The notes under the pieces are model-generated. The model ran no database searches, was not told the DNA's origin, and was given only the letters and a program-made list of their open reading frames with translations. DNA of 64,000 nucleotides from NCBI GenBank assembly GCA_024752435.1, contig CP103035.1, positions 558,001 to 622,000 on the forward strand, read 5' to 3'. How positions within the stretch are numbered: position 1 is the first letter of the stretch; each line of letters starts with the position of its first letter. A program made the translations under genes and the position numbers. Below are positions 12,294 through 24,745 of this stretch, piece after piece. Origin of the DNA: Allantophomopsis cytisporea. Taxonomy: Eukaryota; Ascomycota; Leotiomycetes; Phacidiales; Phacidiaceae.

Positions 12294-15096
12294 TTGAATA
12301 TATATAGGACATGTAAGTACATATCTGGGTACATGTCCGATTTTCGTCGAGTACGTCGGAATAGTGATGGTGGGTGAGCATTTTTCGTAACTTTGAACTC
12401 AAATCCTCCGAGGGTTCTGAGGATGCAGTGAACGTGAGGGCTGGCAGGAGTTATGGTGCTAAGCGTACCTCGTGCCTGAATTAAATCCTTTGGGAGCAGG
12501 CGATGTAGGCTGGAGTGTAATGCATGCCCAGTTTTTCTAGGCAAGCCGCTCTCGAGTGACTACAACGTGGTCGAGTTTGTTTTATTTACACTATCAAATG
12601 CAGCCTTGTATCTTGTGAGAAAGTTCCAATTACTCCTGCTGTTGAGAGTTTTTGTCTGCTAGGCTTTAAACACTGAAGACACATAACAGCTGCCAACTGG
12701 TCCCAAAGCTGTGAAATACTAAAGGCTGTACAGTATGCACGTCGTAATACACGGATCGCTTGGTGCTGCAGATAAGCCACTATCGGTATATCGAAGCATA
12801 TAGATTTCAAGTATTGTAATATTCATGCGTAAGAGATATATGAGAATCTTCCCTTATATAGACGAATCTGGGATCAAGTGTCATTATTATGCCCCTTTTA
12901 GCATCAACGATGTAGAGATAATCTCACTTATAGATTTCTATATTGTACACTGTGATCTAGCAATTCCAGGTACACGTACTCGCTCAATATTAAAGGACGC
13001 TCAGCGTTTTTGGACATGCTGAACTCAGGACTAGAGTACAGTTTTCATCACTCAATGTCACTCAAAGCCCAAGCTGCCACGGTGAGCATGAAAATATACC
13101 TTTTCTGCACGGTAGCTGTTTTCTTCACAATGCGTCTTACACCTCCGTATATCGATCACGGAGGGCCGAATAAAAGTCTTTGGGAATGGAGAATATTTCT
13201 CGTTCGCAAGATGAGCTATTGCGGATGATACTGAACATGCTATTGAGAACTATGACATGAATAGGACGAAACGCTTCAATGCTTCATCGTGACACGAGTC
13301 TTGAAGATTTCAACCGTTGTACGCCAACCCTCATTACAACACACATCATGAACTATCATTGTCAGTGACCACTTCTTGAATAACTCCGATCTTACTATAA
13401 ATGCAGTTAGGAATCCCGCCTTCATCATATCCTCATCTACAACCATCTATCAACTCACTTACCAATATCAAGTGTAAATTCACTTTCAACATTAACCATA
13501 AACTTCAACCGACGAATGTTTATACCATGTAGGTAGACACTCATGCTTCTAGGCAACAAGACTTTGTAAGCGAGATAAAGAAAGAACGTATGTTCCTTGC
13601 AGCCAGGAAGCGCTAACGTACAACTCAGATCAACCAGACCCATCCAGTTTGCTTCATTTAACGAGGACCCAGGAGTATAAAAGTAACAAGCGTTGCAGTG
13701 CTGATTCTAAGATATCGAACTTGTACAGGCATCGATAAGATAAAGATCAAGAGTCGAATGTGAGCTGCGTTCAGCAAGTTGTAGTACGGCATTAGCTCTT
13801 GCGTGGTTTTGATAAATTGAACATAATTTGTCCTCGTTCTGATTTTTGAGAACTGAGCTCCGAGTTCAAGTATTGTATCACTTGTTTTCCGAATCAGTTC
13901 TTGTACTCTTGTCATACTTGCCAGGATTGAATGTTCCAGGCAGCCTGTCAACGTGGACATATTATTATTCATTTGCATGTATGGATATACGTCGCATTGC
14001 CAGGTAGCTATCAAAGTCAATCTATTCCTCTCGATGCAACATAACCACGGCAATGAGTATTGAATTATATGGAGTATTTATTGAACCCCTTGTAGAAGTA
14101 GTTTCCTGTTGATTGTGAATGAACTCAGCAAAAACCATACATGGTCGTCTTCAAGATATGCATCATACGCTTTCACGTCAAACTTGAAGTATTTCAACTG
14201 AAGAAGCGTAAGCTGTTTCTTTGTTTTCTGCGAATGTAACGCTTATAGACTAGACGTAACAGACTCAGCCATGATCCTCACTCTTTTCAAGTCTTTCATC
14301 ATATTCCAAAACTCTGCGCAGTCAAGCTCAATCACCCGGCGTTTTGACAGAAATAGGAGATCTAGAAAACTGGACGTATACTTGCGTGAGATGTGTTCTT
14401 GCTTCTTCTTGAATCCTAGCGCCTTGATTCAATGGTCATGATTAATCGTAGCCTGACTGCTTTTTAACAGTAGCTTGACATCTCAACACATCAGCTCTTT
14501 TGCCAGTTTTATGAGCTTTTGATACTGTTATTCTTTCCAATTTCCCCTTTTGTGTATGATGCTATAATACTCGAATTGTGACAGATATATGACCTCGCAT
14601 TGGTTGCTTCACTTATATATCTAATATAGCACTAGCATTATATTCATTCTAGGAGACCTATTGGAGATCCCCTATCGATTTGAAAATTCGAAATTCAGAT
14701 CTAATTAATTGACGGACTGTCGATTCGAGATGAACGACGATTTTTTTTTTGTTTTGATTTTTTGATTTTTTTACATACCAAAATACTTGTCTATGCGTTC
14801 TTGTTTGTAGCAGCCTATATGATAGCCCAAGGGACTTGTCGCTATGTAAGCAGAGAGGTGTGGGATTCAGCGGTGTTCCACGAAAGTAAAAGGCCGTGAA
14901 TCTCAATACTTCATTTCTAGAACATCTGTATATAATCACTTGGCTATGATTGTAACTTATATAACGTCGTGATGAACACTGGGACTGATGGCATGAGACA
15001 AGGTGGGATATATCAGAACAGTCAAATCGGTATCTACATAACTCCGTCTAATCGCTGTATACGCTATCCACTCACTTTGCAGGGTAGCTCAGACAT

Positions 15097-17947
15097 TTAC
15101 ATGCCGTTCTGGGACTTGAAAGAATCCCAACTCTCGTTCAAAGTAGCAAAGATACCCTCAGCAAGCATCTTCATCTCAGTGGGTGGATTGGGAGGTAACT
15201 AGATCGGGCATCAGTATACTGTGAAAAGACAAAGAAAGAAGGTGACATACCTTGTCGGGATGTACCTTAGCAATGGCCTTCATGTAAACGATCTTGACTT
15301 TGTTGTTCATAACCAATTCATGCATACCAACTTTCTTCCACCCACTGCCTTCCCACAAAACACTATCCAAACTGCCAAGCAAAGCTCTCAGGTTATCTTT
15401 ACGGCCGTTTTGCCAATTAGCCAGCTTGAGTGTAACGCTATCGCTCAGCGCAAATTTCTCATCATCAGCCTTCTCAGCCGCTGCGTTAGCAAGGCGAAGT
15501 CTCTTGACAGCCTCGGTATCCTGCCCGCCAAGGTCTGACATAGCGGATGGTGGGGGCCTTGGTTTGGCAACAGTCTTGGGTTTGGGAGTCGCTTTGGGAG
15601 CGAGAGCCTTTTCACAGCGCTGCCGTCCTTGAATGGCTGTTGCTCCACCAGCACCCGCCTCAACGGTCAGACGCCATACAGCTCCGGCGTCAGCCCAACG
15701 CTCCATCTGTTCCAGGGCTTCGGCTTTGCGCATCAGCGCTTTGCCATAGAATTCTTTCATGCTCTTCTCGCCCTCGCCAGGCCCAGAGCCAAGGTTGATG
15801 GTTTCGTTGTCGCCGTGGCTTGGGCCGATGAGGTTAAGTGCCTGATCGGCGTCATTGACAGCAGCTTTGGGATCGCCAGTTTTGATGGCTGTGAGGGAGC
15901 GATTGCAGAGGATAATGATTGCTATAGGGTGAGTTGGGGGAAGAGCAGAGAGAGAGGATGAGTATGATGAGTGAGCAGATGCGTAATCTCCGCGCTTGAA
16001 GTGATCGGTACCAGCTTGACGATGCTGTGCAGAAGATGCAAGTGCTGTTGGGGAAACTGATGGGATCGATCTGGAAGGCGCTTTTGGTCTGACAGGTATC
16101 GATGCTGATGGTTTCGATGGTTTGGGCACAGGTGTCGATACCGGCGTGGCCTTTTGCTGTGAGCGTTTCGGTTGAGCAAATGGATTGGTGCTGGCTGCTT
16201 GGTGTGATGCTCTTGCGGACTCGAAAAGAAGATCAGGTTCTTCTGCCTGCTTCGGCTGAGGAGTTGGTTTTCGTCGTCGTGCAGAACTGACATAGGCTTG
16301 AGCCGCTTCATCTTCAATAGCTTGTTTGCTGAGACGGGATCTTGGATCGGGTACACTACTTTGGGAAGACTGTTGCCATTTTGGTGCCGGGGTAGATCGA
16401 CCGGTAGATGGTCTTGATACGGGCGGAGACGAGTCCCGTGATGGCATTGCCGTTGTAGGCTGAGATCGAGAACTTGATGCTTGAACTGTCTGTCTTGGGG
16501 CAGGTCTCGCGCCTGCTTCAAGCATCATGGCCTCATCGGTAACCTCGGGTGCCGCTCTCGAAGATGGTCTACCTTCACGAGCACCCTCCCTTGTTATTGG
16601 CCTCGTCTTCTCAGCAGGTCGTTGTCTCTCAGGAGTGGCATCTCGCATCCATTTAGGCTGGCTAAGATCCGGCTCTTGCTGAAATTCCGCTACAGCTTGC
16701 TGCACTTTCTTTTGGGATGTTTTCCATAGCGAATTCGCCGTCTTGAAAATATTACTGCCCACAGCTGCTGCAGTTTTGCTGAGGTCTTCTGATATCGCTG
16801 GTGATCGATTGTCAGAACGTCTCTGCGCAGAAATATCTCGAAGCTCACGGGGTCTTGAGTTATCACGAGATGCCGCGTTAGAAGCTTCTCCTGCTCGATC
16901 AGTATTTCTAGACTTTGTCTTTCTGTGCGCTTCGTTCAGCAACCACCCAACAGCAGCTTGAATATTGATACCGGATCCATTCTCAGTCAATGCTTGTGTT
17001 GCCTGCTCCGCGGTGAACCCCATGTCCACGATCTCCCCAACTGCCTTATCAAAAGGATCCTCAGAACTTGAATGGCTTTCTTCCACCGGAGATGGTGCCC
17101 GTGGCACTGGTGTCCTCCGTTTGACCTCTTCCACTGGTTTTCCAAGATCTCCCAAGAAGTCATCGTCATCATCATGTATAGGATCAGGTGCAACAGAAGC
17201 CATTGGCTTCTTCGTAGCCATCTGCTGGAGTCCGAACGGGTCGTCATCGTCTCCGAATTCTGCAGGGCTTGCACTTGCAGCGCCTGCAGCCTCCCATGTC
17301 GAAGGATTACTCAAGTCGATAGCACTTGATTTCTGCAGGTCAGGCGTATTTCTGTTGCTCGCAATAGGCGGAGGTGGGTAATGGCTTGAATTATCAACCT
17401 TGGTATCTGCATTGAACGCTGCAAACAAGTCGTCGTCCGGAGAACGTATGCTATTATCATTACTGAGCGATGGAGGTTTCGGAGAACTGAATGGATTTTG
17501 CGAATGTGGGATAAGTGGCGTAGCTGTGCGGGAAGAGGGGGTAGGTATCGAAGTTGGCTGCTGTGTACCTCGGCCTAAACCATCCCAGAACTGAGAATTC
17601 CCGAATTGGGCATCTAATTGCTTCCTTTGTTCCTCTGCTTTCTTCAGCTTCTCTTCCTGCAGCTTCTGCTGCTGCTCTTGTAAAGATAATTTATTGCCGG
17701 ACTTCGAGGAGCCAAAGTTGACTAGATTTGAGAAGCTGTCGTTGGCAGGAGTGCCTGGCTTCGAAACGCCAGGGATTGGAGGCTTCGAGAACCCAGAAAC
17801 TTGTGAGGACAGTGGTGTGGAAGTACCAGAAGTTGCTGGAGGGGGATTCGATCTCATCGATGCGTAGTAATTGCCTGTTCCAGTTGCTGAGTTCTTATTT
17901 GTGGTGCTGGAACTGGCGGTCCAGTCAAGGCCGTTGAGATCATCCAT
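15097..17947 (-). CDS. SWA2: Auxilin-like J-domain protein (Swa2 family)
   Basis: Two exons (17947-15251, 15198-15097) encode 932 residues. Auxilin/Swa2 recruits Hsp70 to strip clathrin from vesicles. I chose the ATG at 17947 because the family starts MDDLNGLDW; an ATG ten codons upstream is possible. Seen in order: a coiled coil (~88-112), adaptor- and clathrin-type motifs (NPF at 151, DDDLF at 171, DPF at 236 and 297), a UBA domain (~299-342), a long disordered Ser/Pro region, a TPR region (~639-780), and a C-terminal J domain (~852-932). The J domain keeps the HPD tripeptide just before the 52-base intron, and the last exon supplies the conserved end (ESWDSFKSQNGM). HPD is needed to stimulate Hsp70 ATPase. 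The assignment rests on domain order and both conserved termini. Confidence 0.93.
15199..15250 (-). other. Intron splitting the J domain of the auxilin-like gene
   Basis: The 52-base intron (GTATGT...CTAG) falls immediately after the HPDK codons. Without removing it the frame runs into unrelated sequence and loses the last 33 residues of the J domain. Confidence 0.9.
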
Positions 17948-20900
17948 GATGGAGGCTATAAGGACAGTATTTGGCACATTAAAGTTGATGTTTTCGAGAG
18001 GGCAGTATCAAATGGTATGCATCGCAATCGTATCGTTGTTCAGGTGTGTAATGTGGTTAAAGAATACCACACGCATGATCCTTGATTACAGCTGTCAATT
18101 GCATTGCAGGGTAATGGGGCAGTTACGATAACCGGCATTGGAACAACGTATATCCGGTTTCTAAGCACCTTAACAAGGGGGATTTCAAGACTTCAAGCTG
18201 GAGATATTTACATATCCATAATAGTTGAGAATTATTATCACTATCGCTAGAATAGAGGTATGAACAACCATATTTCTGGTTAGACAAGGTCTCAAAGCCT
18301 CGTCTGTATACATAGCAGACCCGATCGAGCTTAAAATGGTAGTCAAGTGTAAACAATCTCTAGAGGTCTAGGAGACTTTAAATTAGTTGGCGGTGTTCGT
18401 CCCACAATCTATCAATTATTTCCGCCATCTGATCTCGCGGAACAGTCAGTCGGATCCGAATTTCCAAAAGAAATGAAGCAAAATGCCTCAACTACACGAT
18501 CCCCTCACGAGCTCTAGACATCATCGTTGATTTTCTGATGGATTACCACTGCTTTATCTCTACCCTGAGGCATAGTTGATACTCTAAGTACAAACTTACG
18601 CGTCTCAATTCTAGTCGGTCCATCCAGGAGTGTACGAACTCAAAACCAGAAAACCTAGTAAGAGTGAGAAGTAGAAAACAAGTTGGGTAAATAGCTACCC
18701 TATGTGCCTGTGTACGACTGGCGGGTGGAGGAATCTTTTGCTCCTCTCCTGAAGTCAAAGTGTGAATCTCATACAGTAATTGAGCTCGAACAACCTCTGA
18801 CTCAATTTATCTGGGGATCGTCTTGCCAAGAAATTGCGAGGACAAAAAGTTTGAACGAGCCGCTGACTCAAACTGATTCGGCCGCAAAATCCAAAGAACC
18901 GATAAAAGTAAAGGTGCAATACTACGTACTCCATAAGAAGATGGCAATTTAGGTCGTCGGCGCGGATTCCCTTTTCTCTCGATCATGATACTTCAAAATT
19001 TTGTTGCTTAGGAGGAACGAAACAAAATACTACAGCGACTTTCTGACCCTCAATATTTCTCGTCTAGAGACACTATGTATCACTTGTAATTAAAGCTGAA
19101 TTCGGGCTGTGATCCGCGACAGAGTTGTCAAGCACGAAGTATATCGATACTAATACGCCGTTGTATATGTGTTCGAAAGACAGGTAAAGTCTATCGAGAA
19201 TTGGGGTCCCTATCGTCAATCTCCTTTACAGAAATTTAATGTATATAAAACATTATGAAAAAACTAAAATCAATGTTACAGTCTTCAATTATCGAACGCC
19301 GAGGGAATGCTTGGCTGTCAAAGTGCTTCCCTAAGCCAGTGATACTTTCCGAAATCAAAGGCCGAGCCAAAACAGGCACAGTACCTTAGACAACGGCCCT
19401 GGACGCTGCGATGAAGATACATAGAGACATCAAGACAAGCTGATTAACGATTCTGTTGAACCAAGGTGACGTTTTCAAATTTGTCGAAATCCGATCCCCC
19501 GGTCTTGCCCTACAGCCTTGCTCTCTCTCTCTCTCTCTTTCTCAAGGCTTTCAAAAATTCTCATGCATTTCAGTCACATAAGGAACTTTCTTTGCGGCCA
19601 GCTGTTATGATTCGGCAATCCCTTCCGCTCATACCTTATGGGGTCGACGATGGGGCCCCGGCCCGGATCCGCGAGACATTATTGATGGAAAATAATGGAG
19701 ACTCCTGAGGACTGTAGGATGAGAAAGTACCTTCGCGCACGTAGGAATACATACTCCCTAGACGGTAGACATAATGCGACTGACTTTATTTGCAAGTATG
19801 GAGTCCACATGCATACCGGCCAATGGGCTGATGTTCGACTTGATAAATACATACCGAGGATGTATAAGTATGGGGCTTTGGGTACACATCTCTACTGCGT
19901 AATGTCGTGCATTAGACCTGCAGAAGCGGAAGCAAATGCCGTTGAATGCCGCGTCCTCAGAAATATGTCTTCGACTTGAAGGAGGTTTGGAAATGTGTTC
20001 AGAGCTCAAAAACTGTGGGCAGGACTCGTAGGCTATTGATCGAGTAGTCTACGTACATATGTATGTACTCATACTGTATAGATCAGAGGATGCACCACTT
20101 TTCCCTGAACTTTTCCGTCACCAGCTCTCTCCAAACCAGTTCTCATTCCAAGAATAGCAAATGCAACATCGCAAGAACGTGGGAAGAAAAAGTTTTTCAA
20201 AAGGTGATTCACTTCTCATGAGTACAAGGAGTCTAGCACGTGGTTATCGGAAATATAATATGGGGACCGCGATCCCGGCAGTGCGTGGAAGACACTCAGG
20301 ACTACACAAACATATGAGAGGTGCAAGATAACGTCCGTAAGTTGCTCTTCTCACTCCCAGATCGTGGGCTGATCTCCATTGATCTGTGAGACTGGCATCG
20401 GGTGGATTCGGTCCGTCAACGGCATTGGAGGGTTTTCGACGAATTGCCGAGTTCCTGGTAAGCCTGTAGTGAGTACATACAGTGAGTGTATGTATTGGGA
20501 AGTCGCCGCGCAATAAGGTGGAAGAATATGGCAGTGATGGCACATCTTTAGACTGTGTTATAATTAAGAGTTGCTCGATCGTCTTTGTATGTCTTGATAG
20601 AAGAAAGAATGGGCCAAGATGTTACTGTGTTCTCGAGGCCCTTTCAGCGAGTACTCAAGCAAGGAGAGGCTGGTAACAAATTTCCATCTGGGTGACCTCC
20701 GTGAAGTTGCGGAGGAGCTATGTACTTCCATTGATCTGTTCAATTTACGGAGCTGATGACGAACTTTGAAAGGAGTGTTGATTAGGGTGGTGAACAGTAA
20801 GGTCGCCAGCGCACTTACCACGGGGCGGACCGGCGACACGAAGCTATTCCCATGGAAGGCCATGAACTGACGCCTAGACAGGTAAGTTGTGTGTCCCGGC

Positions 20901-23395
20901 GGGCTTTTTCTTACTAGAATGGCCACTATCCTTCTTCGAGAATGACCAGAGTTCGCACCGGTCTCTGCTCGTCTTGGTTCTATTGCTCCTTTGTGCAATA
21001 GATAGAGCATCTATGTGTGTAGCTTGTTGTCTGGAGAAATAGTTTGATCTGCATTCGAAATAGTCGTAGAAAGGTGTGCAGAGTCCATCCATAGTCATAG
21101 GAGACGTACGTGACGGAGTGATTGAAGCATCTTACTTTCATCGAGGCCTTCAATACTCTCACCAATCAATTGTCTTTATGGAGGACTACAATTCCTCAAT
21201 CAAGTAAAGGTAATCAGTACTGAACAACTTCAACAAGTGAGAAGACTCGGAAATCTCTTTTTGACCTGATGTTAATCTTGAAATAGAGTAGATTTGTGGT
21301 TAATGGTACTTTGTGATGCTTTGAGACGAAACTCCTGGTGGCAAATTTGCCGTACATACTCCATACCTAGATACTCTACCTATGTATGAATCCACATGGA
21401 TACATTTGTGTGAGCCCAGCCGACAAGAAGGCACTTTTCCAAGCACGTGAGACACGTAACATAGTCGCAGTAAACTCTTTATTCCTGTTCCAAGAGATTT
21501 CATGTCGCGCATCACGCTGTCGAAAACCACATACAACGTTGCACCTGAATATTATTTCATGTTATTAGAAACGGGGAATTTGGTACCGATTCTCTTCAAT
21601 AACAAACGTGCTTCTGTGATATTGTGTATGGAGTTAGTCCTCTCTGCAGTCGGAGCGACGAGTAGGGTAGGGGAGTGAGTGATGGCCGTCTTGGGTGGGT
21701 GTCCGTGTGTCTTGTGTACCTGAAGCACAGAGCAGATGCTCACTCTGCGCCGTGGGCACGCAGCATGCATGCATGCTCCTTACACGCCCCTCCCCTCACA
21801 CCGTGTCCTGAGCAAATAATCAGTGCACCAAGTACCTTGAATCTCCTCTTTTTCTTTTTTTCCGCCTTCGAACTCCCCTCTCTTCTTGAGTCTCCTTCTT
21901 GGCCGACCTCAGTTCTATCTATCTCTTGTAAATGGTTGGCTTCCGATTGCTTCTCTTTCCCCTCATGTCTGTGTGTCATTGAGCCAGCAGTAGTAGCAAC
22001 CAGGAGTAGCCCTCATGCTATCCGTCCGCCCCTTGAGCACGAGCATGAGAAAGAGCACCACCGTGATCACCGCCAGCTTCAACAACCTTACAGCTATGGC
22101 GCTTCTGAAGTTGCTATTTCCATTTCAGAGCCAAGAAGCGACAGCAAGAGAGAAGTCGCGGATCTCGACCATCTGGAACATTGAATAGCATGTAGAGAAA
22201 TACCTAAGGACTTTGTAGTGGTAAAATGCATACCGACCAGGTGTTTGAGTACCCTTCGGAGCAGACACCCAGCTCCCGCGGTACCAACAGGACACCCCTT
22301 GCTGAGATCCCTAGCAACACCGAACAGGCCATCAGCCAATGAGGTTGGGCCCTAGGAACCCGAGCCAGTTGGGCGGCTCTCGCGTGCTTTGTGCAGCTGG
22401 TCTTTGGTGGTCCGTACCTGCATCGGGGCACGGCTTTCCGCCCATTTCCTCGATGAACCCCTGAGAGTGCCACTTTTTTTGATACGGCAAAGCTGGCACC
22501 CTAGGAAAAAGATGACCCGTAGAACCTCCACAACAAACAAGCCCCATGCGACTTTGGAAGAGAGCTTGAGTGAAATGGCCGAATCACACGAAATCACATA
22601 CCGGGATGGAGTGCAGCTATGTTTCCATGTGTCCCCATAGGCGTCCCCATATGCCCCATGTGCTCTCCCCAAATACACCCCCCTACCAGTGCCCAAAGAG
22701 GCAGAAGATGAGTCGTGGACAGTGGACAGACACAATTGTGCATTGGGACGGTTGAAGAGGTTTTCCAATGAAGCTAATGAGGTTAATGTGGTTGACGACT
22801 TTAGGTAAGATAGGGTCAATGGGCGACTTTCGAAGTAATGGAGGAGTCACGGTGGGTTTTGGATTCAATACTTGAAAAGTTATCGACGTGGTGCACCAGT
22901 GCAATAACGTGATAAGAACTCCGGCTCCATATTGATCTGGTGGATGAATTAAGCTCTGCATCCCGATTTACTTGAATCGTGTAAGCGCATGAGTAAGACC
23001 AAAGTGCGAAAGATGAAGAAAAGGCGAGCCAGTCTTCTTCGATATATTAATCCGAGCCACTCGGGCGATGAGAGCAGTAGTCATGGTTAAGTGCCCGCCG
23101 TCGAGCGATATCTTGCTTTGCTTTGGAGTTTTCCCTAGCCCCTGAGTGTCTGTTGTAGCATAGAGTGCTAGAAAACATACATGGAAGTACTTCGAAAATA
23201 CTAGTACATTAAAGAGTATTGGATATTTTACGCTTTACCTGTTGGTTTCTGGTCAAGGTTTCTCGCACATTCGTCATGTTCAGAATTTCCGTGGAGAGCG
23301 AAGGGATGATGAATGGAGCAGGACGGAGCAAATGGAAAAGGTAGGATCAGGATTAGGATAGCATCGTAATTGAGAGAAAGCAGGCAGAGGGAATG
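17948..23395. other. Gene-poor region
   Basis: About 5.4 kb in which I support no conserved gene. It includes the upstream region of the auxilin-like gene and many short open frames without motifs. One small frame at 22015-22188 has coding-like codon choice and is listed separately. No transposon proteins, terminal repeats or RNA genes were recognised. Confidence 0.5.
22015..22188 (+). CDS. Possible 57-residue small protein
   Basis: An ATG-started frame encodes 57 residues beginning MLSVRPLSTSMRKSTTVIT. Its first 22 codons after ATG nearly all end in C or G (for example ATC ACC GCC AGC TTC AAC AAC), unlike surrounding spacer DNA. The N-terminus is rich in Ser, Thr, Arg and Lys without acids, as in mitochondrial presequences. 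A pyrimidine-rich strip at about 21840-21960 precedes it, as before many genes here. A second frame across the same bases is also open, so the codon signal is ambiguous. No family is recognised; it may be a fragment. Confidence 0.22.
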   Translation: MLSVRPLSTSMRKSTTVITASFNNLTAMALLKLLFPFQSQEATAREKSRISTIWNIE

Positions 23396-24745
23396 GTCAG
23401 AAATATACACCATACTCCTCCATACTGAGATATCTACCTGACCCGACCTCATAAACTGATAGACGCACTCCGTCCATACTCATCTCACTTACATAGCGGA
23501 TTGGCTGCTCATCCATCAGTTCATCATCCATCCATTATTTACACACTCATTTGTCGTTGCCTCGGAGCAGTACTGTATTTCATCATCTTATTTGTACATT
23601 CGCGTGTCTTCATCCTCTTCTCTTCACCTCTGGACTCGACAATATCAACGTCGACATTAACACCAATACCAATACCAACACGAACACGAACGTCAACCAT
23701 CAATCATCTACCATCCAACGATCTATCTATCCAGACGCGTCCATACGCATCAATCAGTGCAATACATACATACATACATACATACATCCTCTTCTCTTTC
23801 ACAAGCACCTCCCAGACGAGCAGGAAACACACGGAACACATTACAGACTCTACTCTATCTAGTCCGCCCATCCCGCCTTTCACGATCCCACTTGCAGTAT
23901 CGCCTGTGCCCACTACACTTTCACTACCATTGTTACTACGAGCGACTACGACGACCCTCGGACTATACCTGACCCTACCTCTCCCAAGCTACCAACCCTA
24001 CCTCACCTCACTTTACCTGGACCCGAATACCTACCTACGTTACCTGCAGAATAGAGAGGGTACCACACTCATCCACGGATCCATTATTCAATACCCTCTC
24101 CTAGACCCAGACCTCTTTCTAATCCTCGTACCCAATACAACCTTACCTTAACGTGCCTTGCTCTCGACTCAGACCCAAAAAGCTACTTATCTTATGGTAC
24201 CTTCTTAACTACTACGCCTACTCCTCCTACCTCCTACTCATACTCGTGCTCTTACTACTGCTGCTACTACTACTTACTACTACCGTACTACCTCACCCTC
24301 TCGACCTTACCTACCATCTTACCTTGCCAGACCTTTCTTCTCCTACAAATCCCACCAAACTGACAACTGACAACTCTCATCCTGTCGACAAGGGGGGAAA
24401 AAATACACCATCAACACCTTCATTCATTCATTCACTCTTCGCCCATCTTCATCAATCAGTCCTTCCATCTCGATTGACAGACGCAACAGCTCTCCAGTTC
24501 ACCACATACACAGGCGGCCTGAGTCGCTTCTATTCCAGACCCTGAAAACGATCGACTCGGCAGCGCCCGTAATCCGCAATCGATAGCGACTATCTCCTGC
24601 CTTTTCCATTACATATTCGCAACCCGCCGTTTGCATACTGCAGCATATTCCAACTGCACTGTGCAGCCCACTTACGCACCCCCTCAATTGTCGACCAGAT
24701 CAAGCAAAACAATCCACCACAGATTACAAACATAAGACTCCAAAA
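23396..24745 (+). promoter_or_regulatory. Long, ATG-depleted leader and promoter of URC4
   Basis: From about 23461 to 24745 the plus strand is pyrimidine-rich and has only one ATG (24194). That ATG opens a four-codon uORF (Met-Val-Pro-Ser-stop, 24194-24208). About 20 ATGs would be expected by chance in 1285 bases, while the complement CAT is common, so the depletion is strand-specific. This is what a very long 5' leader under selection against upstream starts would look like. The true transcription start, and any leader intron, cannot be placed from sequence. Confidence 0.5.
23763..23787. repeat. (TACA)n microsatellite in the URC4 leader
   Basis: About six TACA units within the putative leader. 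Confidence 0.85.

Larger units (their letters stand above)
6251..15096. other. Gene-poor region with microsatellites
   Basis: I can support no gene across about 8.8 kb. The longest open frame (11500-12147, +, 215 codons) has no motif, no domain-like hydrophobic pattern and unremarkable codons. The stretch carries AT, TACA, TCTA and AAG microsatellites, a 10-base tandem near 8086, an inverted repeat at 12267-12293 and an AT-rich end (about 12600-15000) with T-runs near 14740-14772. No transposase, reverse transcriptase or long terminal repeat was recognised. An unrecognised lncRNA or heavily split gene cannot be excluded. Confidence 0.5.

Noticed and set aside
13658..13978. About 107-codon frame from the first true ATG, minus strand
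   Set aside because: AT-rich codons, no motif; consistent with chance in AT-rich spacer.
21675..22184. 169-codon frame, plus strand
   Set aside because: Its first two thirds translate a C/T-rich strip. Only the end overlaps the coding-like segment considered at 22015-22188.
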